In this document: positions 8,601 through 16,766 of the stretch, one piece after another
Position numbering within the stretch: the stretch's first letter is position 1
How the letters are laid out: every line of letters starts with the position of its first letter
NCBI RefSeq assembly: GCF_021401245.1
Contig: NZ_JACBFY010000005.1
Span: forward strand, 248,001-312,000
Length of the DNA stretch: 64,000 bases
Direction of reading: 5' to 3'
Source: Pseudacidovorax sp. NFM-22
Lineage (GTDB): Bacteria; Pseudomonadota; Gammaproteobacteria; Burkholderiales; Burkholderiaceae_C
Made by a program: the position numbers and the translations under genes
Notes under the pieces: generated by a model
The model's database searches: none
Told to the model about the DNA's origin: nothing
Seen by the model: the letters and a program-made list of their open reading frames with translations, nothing else

Positions 8601-9143
8601 TCAGTCGTTCGGCGGCAGCTCGAATTCGCGCTGCGCCGCCTGGATCGTTGCGGCCGAAGGCATCGATCGCAAGGCCGCAGCCCGCTGCGGCGACGTCGGC
8701 AGGCGGTCGGCCACCGGCCGCGCCGGCCTGGGCGTCTGCACCAGGGGATCGACAGCCGTCGCAGCAAGCGGCGGCGTGCGACCCGTCATCGACACCGTCG
8801 CGCCAGGCACGGCAGCCGACGCCTGGGTCGCGCTCAAGGTCACCACGATGCGCCGACCCTCGACGGTGCGCAGCACCACCTCATCGACGCGCACGGCTTC
8901 GATCGTCCACGCCGGCGTGACGGCGGAACGGGCCCGATACAACTGCCAGCCCGACGGTCCCACAGCCATGAGCGCCAGGCTGCGGGTCGCGTCGGCATGC
9001 ACCACGGTTCCGCCCAGCTGAACGACGGGCGCGTCGTCTGCCCATGCTGCCTGCACGCCAGCAACGACAAGCATGGCGCATGCGAGCCGCACGCGACGCA
9101 GGAGATGCGCGAGCGGTGGGCAGGCAACGCGAGGAAAGGTCAT
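8601..9143 (-). CDS. Small exported protein with a GspC-like core, function unknown
   Basis: This 180-residue protein has a signal-like N-terminus (LLRRVRLACAMLVVAGVQAAWA, cleavage near residue 32). The core runs VQLGGTVVHADATRSLALMAV, then WTIEAVRVDEVVLRTVEGRRIVVTL. A small beta domain of this type, ending in a strand that repeats the gene's own value-and-label pattern, resembles the HR region of type II secretion protein C or pilus accessory proteins. A Pro- and Ala-rich tail follows. No other secretion genes are nearby, so it is an orphan and the likeness may be only structural. No ribosome site is obvious before ATG 9143. It is divergent from the lipoprotein gene at 9302. Confidence 0.5.
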   Translation of the reverse strand: MTFPRVACPPLAHLLRRVRLACAMLVVAGVQAAWADDAPVVQLGGTVVHADATRSLALMAVGPSGWQLYRARSAVTPAWTIEAVRVDEVVLRTVEGRRIVVTLSATQASAAVPGATVSMTGRTPPLAATAVDPLVQTPRPARPVADRLPTSPQRAAALRSMPSAATIQAAQREFELPPND

Positions 9144-9222
9144 GGGTTCGGAATGGCCAAGCGCAGCACACGATTGTTCCCACTCTGGAGCCGCTTTCCA
9201 TCGGTACAGGTCCCAGGACGAA

Positions 9223-9242
9223 CTGAAAGCCAATTGAAAGGC
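9223..9242 (+). promoter_or_regulatory. Direct repeat with 11-bp period, candidate TctD-type operator (site B)
   Basis: GAAAGCC at 9225-9231 and GAAAGGC at 9236-9242 start 11 bp apart and are preceded by CT. The site sits 60 bp before the lipoprotein ATG at 9302. A weak -10-like TATGGT lies at 9252-9257, nine bases after the second half-site. That is the geometry expected when an OmpR/PhoB-type activator replaces the -35 element. It matches site C (10896-10915) in both half-sites. Confidence 0.5.
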
Positions 9243-9301
9243 GCGACCTTCTATGGTCGCTGCGCGCGGGCCACCGTGGCGCCCGCACCTCTGGAGACAA
9301 G

Positions 9302-10492
9302 ATGAACAGAACCTTTGCCCTGACGGGCATTTGCGCAGCCGTGGTGCTGCTGGCCGCATGCGGCGGCGGAAGCAAGCAGACCAGCGTGGGCCTCGTGGCA
9401 CCCCCACCCCCCTCTTCCGAACAGCCCAGCACGCCGACGCCACCGCCGCCGGCCGTCGATCCGCTGGCCAAGGCACCTGCCGATGTACGGATGACCTGGT
9501 TCGGCATCACCAACTGGCACTACCAGATCGGCGACAAGGGCGTGATGCTCGACGGCGAAGTCGTGAACGCCGGGCGCACGGCCAATGCCGCCGCCGTCAC
9601 CAAGGCCCTGACGGCACTGACCGACGGCGTGGCCGGCAACTCGGTCGATGTCGTGCTGCTCGGTCATGTGCATCCCGACCATTCCGTGCAACTGCCTGAA
9701 TGGGCCAAGCAGACGGGCAAGCGCGTGTACGCACCGCCAGCCGCCTGCGCCACGCTGGTGGGCAGCAACGGCATCCCGGCCGACCAATGCGTGGGCCTCA
9801 AGGGTGGCGAAGTGATCGATCTCGACGCCTTCACCCAGATCCGGGCCGTGCGCTGGGTGCACAGCGTGGACTGCGACGAGTTCAGCAATGGCACCGGCGG
9901 CGCCGAGACCTTCGGCTTCCTCTTCACCACCAGGATCAAAACGGGCGAGACGCTGAGCTGGTTCGTCTCCGACAGCGGCGCAGGCGGCCCCGACCTCACG
10001 GCACCGCGCGTGGTCACGACGGTGGAGAACGGCCAGAACGTCACCACCACCTACGGCTCGCCGCTGCAGAACCTCAAGGATGCCCTCAAGTCCGCGGGCC
10101 TCAAGAGCTTCGACGTGTGGCAGGGGGGACCCGAGTCGCGCATGGTCTACCAGGCCCGCACGGTGATCCCGGAGTTCGAGGTGAAGACCTTCATGCCGCA
10201 CCACCTCAATTCGCGTGCGGCGGGCGGGCAGTCCTTCAGCCTGACCTACGGCATGCACTATGCCTACAGCGAGGACGACCAGCCCAAGCTGAAGGAGTTC
10301 CTGAAGACGGTGGAGGTCCCGCAGATCTATCCGACCAATTATTTCGACGCCTGGACCTATGGCCGCGACGGCGTGAAGGTGGTGGCCAACGACAAGATGA
10401 AGGCCGCCTACGGCCTGCCGGCCACCGGCCCCGGCCCCGGCCAGCAGTTCCCCAACCCGCGCGCGGGCGCCCTGGAATGCAAGTACGACTGA
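9302..10492 (+). CDS. Metallo-beta-lactamase-fold lipoprotein
   Basis: This 396-residue predicted lipoprotein has a lipobox LLAAC with Cys20 as the lipidated residue, then a Pro/Ser-rich linker to about residue 55. The catalytic-fold motif HxHxDH is intact as H122-V-H124-P-D126-H127, so it should bind one or two metal ions. The downstream ligand region includes FVSDSGAGG and FMPHHLNSR. The family covers hydrolases of lactones, phosphodiesters and thioesters, and I cannot choose among them. The membrane anchor places it in the periplasm or outer membrane. It overlaps the next small gene by 16 bp and has candidate operator B upstream, hinting at shared control with the tricarboxylate genes. Confidence 0.8.
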   Translation: MNRTFALTGICAAVVLLAACGGGSKQTSVGLVAPPPPSSEQPSTPTPPPPAVDPLAKAPADVRMTWFGITNWHYQIGDKGVMLDGEVVNAGRTANAAAVTKALTALTDGVAGNSVDVVLLGHVHPDHSVQLPEWAKQTGKRVYAPPAACATLVGSNGIPADQCVGLKGGEVIDLDAFTQIRAVRWVHSVDCDEFSNGTGGAETFGFLFTTRIKTGETLSWFVSDSGAGGPDLTAPRVVTTVENGQNVTTTYGSPLQNLKDALKSAGLKSFDVWQGGPESRMVYQARTVIPEFEVKTFMPHHLNSRAAGGQSFSLTYGMHYAYSEDDQPKLKEFLKTVEVPQIYPTNYFDAWTYGRDGVKVVANDKMKAAYGLPATGPGPGQQFPNPRAGALECKYD

Positions 10493-10899
10493 GGTCGCGC
10501 CGCGCCCTCGTGCGGTGCGCTGGTGCGCTGCTGCTGGTCGCGTCGCCATGGGTGGCCTTCGCCCACGGCGACTGGCCGCCCAAGCATGGCGGGGTGATGA
10601 ACGACGGCGAGACCTCCTTCGAGCTGGTGCAGCGCCGCGACGGCCTGCACTTCTACGTCGAGGACCACGGTGAGCGCGTGCGTACGGCAGGCAGCACGCC
10701 GACGCTGCTCGTGCGTCGAAACGGCACGGAGAAGAGTCATGCGGGCAAGCCACAGGGCGACAACGTGCTCTTCTTCGCGGGCGTGCGTCTGCACCCTTCG
10801 GACGACGTGATGGTCCGTGTGACCTTCGCCCACGGCGCCACCGCCGTGGGCCGCTTTCCGCCACTGCTGCGGGCCAGGGTTTCTACGGCATCCCGCTGA
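10477..10899 (+). CDS. Small periplasmic protein with histidine-rich start, HGG-type
   Basis: This 140-residue exported protein starts at ATG 10477, inside the lipoprotein gene. Its leader RALVRCAGALLLVASPWVAFA is cleaved before HGDWPPKHGGVMNDG. The body contains TSFELVQRRDGLHFYVEDHGE and LLVRRNGTEKSHAGKPQGDN, a small all-beta layout seen in uncharacterised periplasmic proteins near metal-efflux genes. The His and Asp residues at the mature N-terminus could bind a metal; that is inference. Overlap with the metallo-hydrolase lipoprotein suggests the two work together, for example as metal chaperone and enzyme. Confidence 0.65.
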   Translation: MQVRLRSRRALVRCAGALLLVASPWVAFAHGDWPPKHGGVMNDGETSFELVQRRDGLHFYVEDHGERVRTAGSTPTLLVRRNGTEKSHAGKPQGDNVLFFAGVRLHPSDDVMVRVTFAHGATAVGRFPPLLRARVSTASR

Positions 10900-10915
10900 A
10901 AGCCGGACGAAAGGC
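10896..10915 (+). promoter_or_regulatory. Direct repeat with 11-bp period, candidate TctD-type operator (site C)
   Basis: GAAAGCC at 10898-10904 and GAAAGGC at 10909-10915 start exactly 11 bp apart, as in site B. They lie 46 bp before the tctC start at 10962 and just at the end of the preceding gene. A -10-like GATAAG is at 10923-10928. The position in front of tctCBA, with tctDE encoded convergently, makes regulation by a TctD protein a reasonable hypothesis. Confidence 0.55.
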
Positions 10916-10961
10916 GTGCGCCGATAAGGTCAGGGGACTCGAGACCCTTTGGAGACCTTTC

Positions 10962-11942
10962 ATGCCTGTGCGTCCTCTTTCCCTGTCCCTCGTCCTCATG
11001 GCCGCCGCCACGGCCGCGCTCGCCGGCCCCCTCGACAAGACCGAATGCATCGCGCCGGCCAAGCCGGGCGGCGGGTTCGATCTGACCTGCAAGCTGGTGC
11101 AAAGCGGCCTGCTCGACGGCAAGTACATCGCCGATCCGATGCGCGTGACCTACATGCCAGGCGGCATCGGCGCGGTGGCCTACAACACCGTCATCGCGCA
11201 GCGCCCCGATGCGGCCAACACCATCGTGGCCTTCTCGGGCGGCTCGCTGCTCAACCTCGCGCAAGGCAAGTTCGGCCGCTATTCCGAGAACGACGTGAAG
11301 TGGCTCGCTGCCATCGGCACCGACTACGGGGCCGTGGTGGTGGCCGAGAACTCGCCCTACAAGACCTTGCAGGACGTGATGGCCGCGATGAAGGCCGACC
11401 CCGCCAAGGTTGTGCTCGGTGCCGGCGGCACCATCGGCAGCCAGGACTGGATGAAGGCTGCGCTGCTGGCGCGGGCCGCAGGCGTCAACCCGCGGCAGAT
11501 GCGCTTCGTGGCCTTCGAGGGCGGCGGCGAAGCCATGACGGCCCTGCAAGGCGGCCACATCCATGTGTTCACCGGCGATGCGGCCGAGACACTGCAGCAG
11601 GCCAAGGCCGGCACCAAGGTGCGCGTGCTGGCCGTCATGTCCGACAAGCGCCTGCCCGGCGAGTTCGCCAAGGTGCCCACGGCGAAGGAGGCCGGCGCGG
11701 ACATCCAGTGGCCCATCGTGCGCGGCTTCTACCTGGGCCCCAAGGTGAGCCAGGCCGATTACGACACCTGGGCCCAGACCTTCTCGAAGATGATGGCCAC
11801 GCCCGCCTACGAGAAGCTGCGCGACGAGCGCGGCCTGTTCCCGCTGGCCATCGTGGGCAGCGAGCTCGACGGCTACGTCAAGCAGCAGGTGGCGCAGTAC
11901 CGCAAGCTGGTCGAGGACTTCGGCCTGAAGGTCGCGAATTGA
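10962..11942 (+). CDS. tctC: Tripartite tricarboxylate transporter receptor TctC
   Basis: This 326-residue periplasmic receptor has a Sec signal peptide (MPVRPLSLSLVLMAAATAALA) and a mature start at GPLDKTECIAPAKPGGGF. Landmarks are TECIAPAKPGGGFDLTC, VAFSGGSLLNLAQGKFG, GAGGTIGSQDW and RFVAFEGGGEA. It is the first gene of tctCBA: tctB starts 31 bp downstream and tctA overlaps tctB. In the characterised system TctC binds citrate or tricarballylate in the periplasm and docks on TctAB for sodium-driven uptake. The ribosome site GGAGACC lies 4 bases upstream. The substrate here is probably a di- or tricarboxylate, but this is inferred from the family. Confidence 0.92.
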   Translation: MPVRPLSLSLVLMAAATAALAGPLDKTECIAPAKPGGGFDLTCKLVQSGLLDGKYIADPMRVTYMPGGIGAVAYNTVIAQRPDAANTIVAFSGGSLLNLAQGKFGRYSENDVKWLAAIGTDYGAVVVAENSPYKTLQDVMAAMKADPAKVVLGAGGTIGSQDWMKAALLARAAGVNPRQMRFVAFEGGGEAMTALQGGHIHVFTGDAAETLQQAKAGTKVRVLAVMSDKRLPGEFAKVPTAKEAGADIQWPIVRGFYLGPKVSQADYDTWAQTFSKMMATPAYEKLRDERGLFPLAIVGSELDGYVKQQVAQYRKLVEDFGLKVAN

Positions 11943-11973
11943 ACACCGCGCACAGCGCACGAGCGACCGACGC

Positions 11974-12420
11974 ATGACCGACCGAATCCTTGGCGTGGCG
12001 TGCGTGCTGGCGGCGGCCGTCATGGCCCTCGCAGCACGCCATTACGTGGCCGACATCTCCTATGAACCCGTGGGCCCGCGTGCCTTTCCGATGCTGCTGG
12101 CCGGCCTGCTGGCCGTGGCAGGCCTGTGGCTGGCCGTCAAGCCCTCGCCCGACGCGACCGACTACCGCGGCCTGCCGCTGAAGCAGGTGGCGGTGGTCCT
12201 GGGCGCTGTCTTTGCCTATGCCCTGTGCTTCGAGGTGATGGGCTTTGCGCTGGCGACCACGCTGGTGGCAGTGCCCGTGGGCATGGCCTTCGGCGGCAAG
12301 CCGCTGAAGTGCCTGGCCGCCGGCGCAGTGCTGGGGGTGGGCGCCTTCTACATGTTCGACCGGCTGCTCGATGTGGTGCTGCCGATGGGCTGGCTGGCGC
12401 CGGTGCTGGGAGCCCTCTGA
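11974..12420 (+). CDS. tctB: Tripartite tricarboxylate transporter small membrane subunit TctB
   Basis: This 148-residue protein has four hydrophobic segments (about 5-21, 38-55, 70-95 and 108-125), as expected of TctB. Typical residues include YVADISYEPVGPRAFPMLLAGLL near the N-terminus. It forms the membrane unit with TctA. Its stop codon shares bases with the tctA start (TGATG at 12418-12422), showing translational coupling. It starts 31 bp after tctC with no terminator between them. Confidence 0.92.
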   Translation: MTDRILGVACVLAAAVMALAARHYVADISYEPVGPRAFPMLLAGLLAVAGLWLAVKPSPDATDYRGLPLKQVAVVLGAVFAYALCFEVMGFALATTLVAVPVGMAFGGKPLKCLAAGAVLGVGAFYMFDRLLDVVLPMGWLAPVLGAL

Positions 12421-13949
12421 TGGAGACGCTGCACTTCCTGCTCAGCGGCTTCGGCGTGGCCTTCACGCCGGTCAACCTGATCACGGCGGCACTGGGCGCC
12501 TTCATCGGTACCGTGGTCGGCCTGCTGCCCGGGCTGGGGCCGATCAACGGCGTCGCCATCCTGATGCCCCTGGCCTTCGCCATGAAGCTGCCGCCGGAGA
12601 CATCGCTGATCCTGCTGGCCGCCGTGTACATCGGCTGCGAGTATGGCGGGCGCATCTCGTCGATCCTGCTGAACATCCCGGGCGATGCGGGCGCGATCAT
12701 GACGGCGCTCGACGGCTACCCGATGGCCCGCAAAGGGCTGGGCGGCGTGGCGCTGTCGATCTCGGCGTGGAGCTCCTTCGTGGGCTCGCTGATCGCCACC
12801 GCCGGCATCGTGATGCTGGCCCCGCTGCTGGCGCGGTGGGCCATCTCTTTCGGCCCGGCCGAGTACTTCGCGCTGATGTGCTTCGCCTTTGCCTGCATCA
12901 CCGGCCTGCTGGGCGATGCGCCGGTCAAGGCCGGTATCGCCGCGATCCTGGGGTTGGCGCTGTCCTGCGTGGGGCTGGACTCCAACTCGGGCATCTACCG
13001 CTTCACCGGCGGCGACGTGCACCTGTCAGACGGCGTTCAGTTCGTGGTGGTGGTGATCGGCGTGTTCTCGATCAGCGAGATCCTGCTCATGCTGGAGGCC
13101 CACCACAGCACCGGCGGCATGGTGCGCCAGACCGGCCGCAAGCTCTTCAACTGGTTCGAGGTCAAGTACACCTGGGTGAGCACACTGCGCTCGAGCGTGG
13201 TGGGCTTCGTGGTGGGCATCCTGCCCGGCGCGGGCGCCACGGTGGCCAGCGCCATGACCTACAGCATGGAAAAGCGCCTCCTCGACAAGGAAGGCACCTT
13301 CGGCCACGGCGACATCCGCGGCGTGGCGGCACCGGAGGCAGCCAACAACTCCGCGGCCACGGGCTCCTTCGTGCCCATGCTGACGCTCGGCGTGCCCGGC
13401 TCGGGCACCACCGCCGTGATGATGGGCGCGCTGGCGCTCTACAACATCACGCCCGGACCGGCCCTGTTCAGCATGCAGCCGGACCTGGTGTGGGGCTTCA
13501 TCGCCTCGCTGTTCCTGGCCAACGTGATCCTGCTGGTCATCAACATCCCGATGGTGGGGCTGTTCACCAAGCTCTTGTCGGTGCCCAACTGGCTGCTGGT
13601 GCCCGCCATCCTGACGGTGAGCACCGTGGGCGTCTATGCGGTGCATGCCACCACCTTCGACCTGGTGCTGATGGCGGTGCTCGGCGTGGCCGGCTACCTG
13701 CTGCGCAAGCAGGGCGTGCCCATGGCACCGCTGATCCTGGGATTCGTGCTCGGGCCGCTGATGGAGCAGAACCTGCGCCGCGCCCTGTCGATCACGCAGG
13801 GCGACACAGCCATCCTGGTGGAAAGCCCCATCTCGCTGGGCCTGTGGATCTGCGCTGCCCTGATGCTGGTGGTGCCACCGCTGCTGCGCCTGCGTCGGCA
13901 GCGCGAACGGCAACGTGCCGCGTCGCCCGATCAGGCACCTGCGGCCTGA
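12420..13949 (+). CDS. tctA: Tripartite tricarboxylate transporter large permease TctA
   Basis: This 509-residue, highly hydrophobic protein is the length of known TctA (about 500). Two characteristic glycine-proline loops are present: LLPGLGPINGVAILMPL near residue 37 and ILPGAGATVASAMTY near 265. CEYGGRISSILLNIPGDAG and APEAANNSAATGSFVPML are also clear family signatures. It carries substrate across the inner membrane, probably with sodium. The only TctA/TctB pair in this window is this one, although four Bug/TctC receptors are encoded within 12 kb. Its 3' end overlaps the convergent sensor kinase gene by 19 bp. Confidence 0.95.
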   Translation: METLHFLLSGFGVAFTPVNLITAALGAFIGTVVGLLPGLGPINGVAILMPLAFAMKLPPETSLILLAAVYIGCEYGGRISSILLNIPGDAGAIMTALDGYPMARKGLGGVALSISAWSSFVGSLIATAGIVMLAPLLARWAISFGPAEYFALMCFAFACITGLLGDAPVKAGIAAILGLALSCVGLDSNSGIYRFTGGDVHLSDGVQFVVVVIGVFSISEILLMLEAHHSTGGMVRQTGRKLFNWFEVKYTWVSTLRSSVVGFVVGILPGAGATVASAMTYSMEKRLLDKEGTFGHGDIRGVAAPEAANNSAATGSFVPMLTLGVPGSGTTAVMMGALALYNITPGPALFSMQPDLVWGFIASLFLANVILLVINIPMVGLFTKLLSVPNWLLVPAILTVSTVGVYAVHATTFDLVLMAVLGVAGYLLRKQGVPMAPLILGFVLGPLMEQNLRRALSITQGDTAILVESPISLGLWICAALMLVVPPLLRLRRQRERQRAASPDQAPAA

Positions 13950-15340
13950 TCGCCACGGGGCGGCGCGGCGGGCAGCCACAGGCTGGCCCGCAGCCCGCCC
14001 GCCGGTGCGCGGGCCAGTTCCAGGCGGCCGTGCAGCCGCGTCGCAATGGACTGCACGATGGCCAGGCCCAGGCCGGTGCCCTCGCCCTGCGCATTGCTCG
14101 CGCGAAAGAAGCGCTGGGTCACGAGCGGCAGTTCATCCTCGGGGATGCCCGGGCCATCGTCGGTCACGTCGATGCAGCATCCGCCCGCCTCGGCCCGAAC
14201 GCCCACGGTGACGCTGCCGCCGGCCGGCGTGTGGCGCAGGGCGTTGTCGACCAGGTTGGACAGCGCTTCCTGCACCAGGCCCGCATGTGCCAGCGCCATC
14301 ACCGGGGCACCCTCGTGCTCCAGCCCCAGGTCCACCGCTTTGCGGCGTGCGACGGGCCATAGCCTGCGCACCAATTCGCCCGCCAGCCCCGCCAGGTCGG
14401 TGCGCTCGGACTGCAGCGGCGAGGTGTCCGCGCGTGCCAGCACAAGCAGCTGGTTGACGCGCCGGATCATGGTCCGCAGCTGCACACGCATGGCCTCCAT
14501 GGTTTCACGCACGCGCCGGTCGTCCGGCTCGCGCAGCGCATAGCCAGCCTGGGTCAGCAAGGTGGTCAGCGGGGTGCGCAGCTGGTGCGAGGCATCGTCG
14601 AGGAAGCGCCGCTGCGTGGCCAGCAGCGTGCGGTAGCGGCCCAGGTGGTCGTTGGTCGCCTGCACCAGGGGCAGCACATCCACCGGCACCCGGGCCGTGT
14701 CGATGGGCGAAAGGTCATCGGCCTGCCGGGCCTGCACACCTTCGCGCAGTTGCTTGAGCGGCCGCAGCGACCAGCTCACGGTCATCGCCGCCATGGCCGC
14801 CGCCAGCACGGCCAGCAGCACGTCGCGGATGACGGCCTGGAGGATGAACTGCCGGCTGAACTCTGCGCGCGAGGCCAGCGATTCGGCCACCTGGATGACG
14901 ATGTTGCCGCTCGCCGGCTCGTCGAGCGGCCGCACGTAGGTGCCCACGCGCGCCGGGCCGTCGACATAGTCCACGGTCTGGAAGTGCGGGGTGCGCAGCG
15001 CCGTGGGCTCGTCCGGCATCGGGATGTCGGGGCTGCCGATCTCCACCAGCCCATCCTCGGTAGCCACCCGGTAGTGGACCGGACCGCTGGCCGTCAGTTC
15101 GAAGAACTCGAGCAGCACATAGGGCAGCTCCACGCCGATGCCGCCGCTCTCGGTGGAGATGCTCGCATCGATGGCACGGATGGCACCGTACAGCGAGCGG
15201 TCGAACGCCGCATTCACGGCCGCATCGGCGGTGCGCCAGGTGGCGAGCACCTGCAGCACGCTGCCGGCCAGCACCCCCGCCATCAGAACCACGGTCAACG
15301 TGCGGCGCAGGCTGGTGCGGTGCAGCGCATCAAGGCGCAT
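13931..15340 (-). CDS. tctE: Sensor histidine kinase TctE
   Basis: This 469-residue kinase has a membrane segment at about 13-33 and a periplasmic sensor region with ELPYVLLEFFELTASGPVHYR. A second membrane segment (VLLAVLAAAMAAMTV) follows. The HisKA motif DDASHQLRTPLTT keeps its proline; the ATPase part has ALSNLVDNALRHTPAGG, DDGPGIP and GEGTGLGLAIVQS. ATG 15340 overlaps the end of the response regulator gene by 11 bp; a GTG-less upstream ATG at 15361 in the same frame is possible. It lies convergently to tctCBA, the standard partner operon. It is a paralogue of the kinase at 2481-3995, with near-matching sensor domains. The 3' end overlaps tctA tail to tail by 19 bp. Confidence 0.92.
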   Translation of the reverse strand: MRLDALHRTSLRRTLTVVLMAGVLAGSVLQVLATWRTADAAVNAAFDRSLYGAIRAIDASISTESGGIGVELPYVLLEFFELTASGPVHYRVATEDGLVEIGSPDIPMPDEPTALRTPHFQTVDYVDGPARVGTYVRPLDEPASGNIVIQVAESLASRAEFSRQFILQAVIRDVLLAVLAAAMAAMTVSWSLRPLKQLREGVQARQADDLSPIDTARVPVDVLPLVQATNDHLGRYRTLLATQRRFLDDASHQLRTPLTTLLTQAGYALREPDDRRVRETMEAMRVQLRTMIRRVNQLLVLARADTSPLQSERTDLAGLAGELVRRLWPVARRKAVDLGLEHEGAPVMALAHAGLVQEALSNLVDNALRHTPAGGSVTVGVRAEAGGCCIDVTDDGPGIPEDELPLVTQRFFRASNAQGEGTGLGLAIVQSIATRLHGRLELARAPAGGLRASLWLPAAPPRGDQAAGA

Positions 15341-16007
15341 GGCCGACCGCCTCCAGCACATAGCCCAGGCCGCGCATCGTCGTCACCTGGACATCGCTGC
15401 CGAGCAGGCGCTTGCGCAGCCGGTGGATGACCACTTCCACGGCTTCGGGGTTGACCTCGGCGTCGCCAGGGAACACCTGCTGCATCAGCTCGGCCTTGCC
15501 CACCGGCTGACCCGGTGCGCGGATCAGCACACCCAGCAGGGCGTGCTCGCGCGGTGTGAGCGTCAGGGGCTGCGCACCCAGCTGAAACCGCTTGCCGACC
15601 GGATCGAAGCTGAGCGAGCCGCAGCCCGGCCGCGCCGGCTCGCGGCTGCGGGCCCGGCGCACGAGCGCCAGCAGTCGCGCCTCCAGCTCCTCGATCTCGA
15701 AGGGCTTGGCCATGAAGTCGTCGGCGCCTCCCCGCAGCGTGGACACCCGCTGTGCGAGCGTGTCCCGCGCCGTGAGCACCAGTACCGGCAGTGCCTCGTC
15801 GTCCTCGCGCAGATTGGCCAGCACGTCCTCGCCGTCCAGTCCGGGCAGGCCCAGATCGAGGATCAGCGCGTCGTAGCGCTCGGCGCGCAGCGAGCGCGAG
15901 ACCAGACGACCGTCGGCCACCCAGTCCACCGAACTGCCGCTCTGCGTCAGCGCGCGCATCATCCAGTCGGCCAGCGCCGCCTCGTCCTCTGCCAACAACA
16001 ACTTCAT
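15330..16007 (-). CDS. tctD: OmpR-family response regulator TctD
   Basis: This 225-residue regulator has receiver residues E7/D8, phospho-acceptor D51 (LDLGLPG), T79 and K101 in AKPFE. The winged-helix domain runs from about 125 to 218, ending MRGLGYVLEAVGHAP. It precedes and overlaps tctE, forming a two-gene operon that faces tctCBA. In characterised enterobacterial systems TctD switches on tricarboxylate uptake. Direct repeats with an 11-bp period at 638, 9223 and 10896 are candidate binding sites for this protein or its paralogue at 1835-2500. Confidence 0.93.
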   Translation of the reverse strand: MKLLLAEDEAALADWMMRALTQSGSSVDWVADGRLVSRSLRAERYDALILDLGLPGLDGEDVLANLREDDEALPVLVLTARDTLAQRVSTLRGGADDFMAKPFEIEELEARLLALVRRARSREPARPGCGSLSFDPVGKRFQLGAQPLTLTPREHALLGVLIRAPGQPVGKAELMQQVFPGDAEVNPEAVEVVIHRLRKRLLGSDVQVTTMRGLGYVLEAVGHAP

Positions 16008-16046
16008 GCTTGCCCTCTCGAAGTTGCCATTGTCCAGGCGCAGGCC

Positions 16047-16706
16047 CTACTGGATCACCCCCGCCGCCACATTGATCGACAGCGCCAGCACCACCATGTT
16101 GAAGCCGAAGGAGAGCACGCTGTGCAGCAGCGTCAGCCGCCGCATCTCGCGCGTGGTGACCTGCACGTCGGAGACCTGCGAGGTCATGCCGACCACGAAG
16201 GCGTAGTACATGAAGTCGCCGTAGTCGGGCTCGGCCTTGCCCGGAAAGTCCAGCCCGCCCTCGTCGGGCGTGCCGTCGTCGCGGTAGTAGCGGTGCGCGT
16301 AGTGGAAGGCGTAGACGGTGTGGATCATCAGCCACGAGCCGGCCAGCGCGACCATGCCCAGCACGATGTGCGCGCCCCGCTCCACGCCACCGAGCTGCTT
16401 GACCTGCTGCAGCAGCAGGCCGATGGCGATCACGCTGCTGACGATGGCCGCCGAGACGATGGCCAGGATGATGGGCCCCGGCGGATCGAGCGAGCGGGCC
16501 CGGGCCTTGACCTGCGCCGCGTCGAAGATGCGCGCCTGCCAGGCCGCCCAGCCCAGGTAGGCGGCCACCGCCGCGCACCAGCCGAGCAGGCCCGCCGGCC
16601 GCGCGGCCATGCCGCCCGCGCTGCACAGGCCGGCCACGGCCAGGCCGGCGAGGGCGCCATAGGAAAGTCGCTGGGTGCCGTTGACATGTCGAAAGTGCCG
16701 TCGCAT
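16047..16706 (-). CDS. DUF1345 family integral membrane protein
   Basis: This 219-residue inner-membrane protein has about five hydrophobic segments: 17-33, 36-53, 76-98, 109-127 and 192-215. The DUF1345 signature is clear near the C-terminus: DYGDFMYYAFVVGMTSQVSDVQVTTREMRRLTLLH, then SFGFNMVVLALSINVAAG. No function is established for the family. It stands alone between the tctD promoter region and the glutathione S-transferase gene, on the same strand as both. Confidence 0.85.
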   Translation of the reverse strand: MRRHFRHVNGTQRLSYGALAGLAVAGLCSAGGMAARPAGLLGWCAAVAAYLGWAAWQARIFDAAQVKARARSLDPPGPIILAIVSAAIVSSVIAIGLLLQQVKQLGGVERGAHIVLGMVALAGSWLMIHTVYAFHYAHRYYRDDGTPDEGGLDFPGKAEPDYGDFMYYAFVVGMTSQVSDVQVTTREMRRLTLLHSVLSFGFNMVVLALSINVAAGVIQ

Positions 16707-16742
16707 CCGGTCACTGTAGCGGGCGGGGCCTGCCGACGGTCT

Positions 16743-16757
16743 GACCCGGGACGGGTC
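16743..16757. terminator. Short perfect hairpin between two minus-strand genes
   Basis: GACCCG, GGA, CGGGTC forms a 6-bp stem with a 3-base loop in the 60-bp gap between the glutathione S-transferase (ending at 16767) and the DUF1345 gene (starting at 16706). There is no T-run, so termination is only a possibility. Confidence 0.3.
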
Positions 16758-16766
16758 CGTTGCGCC

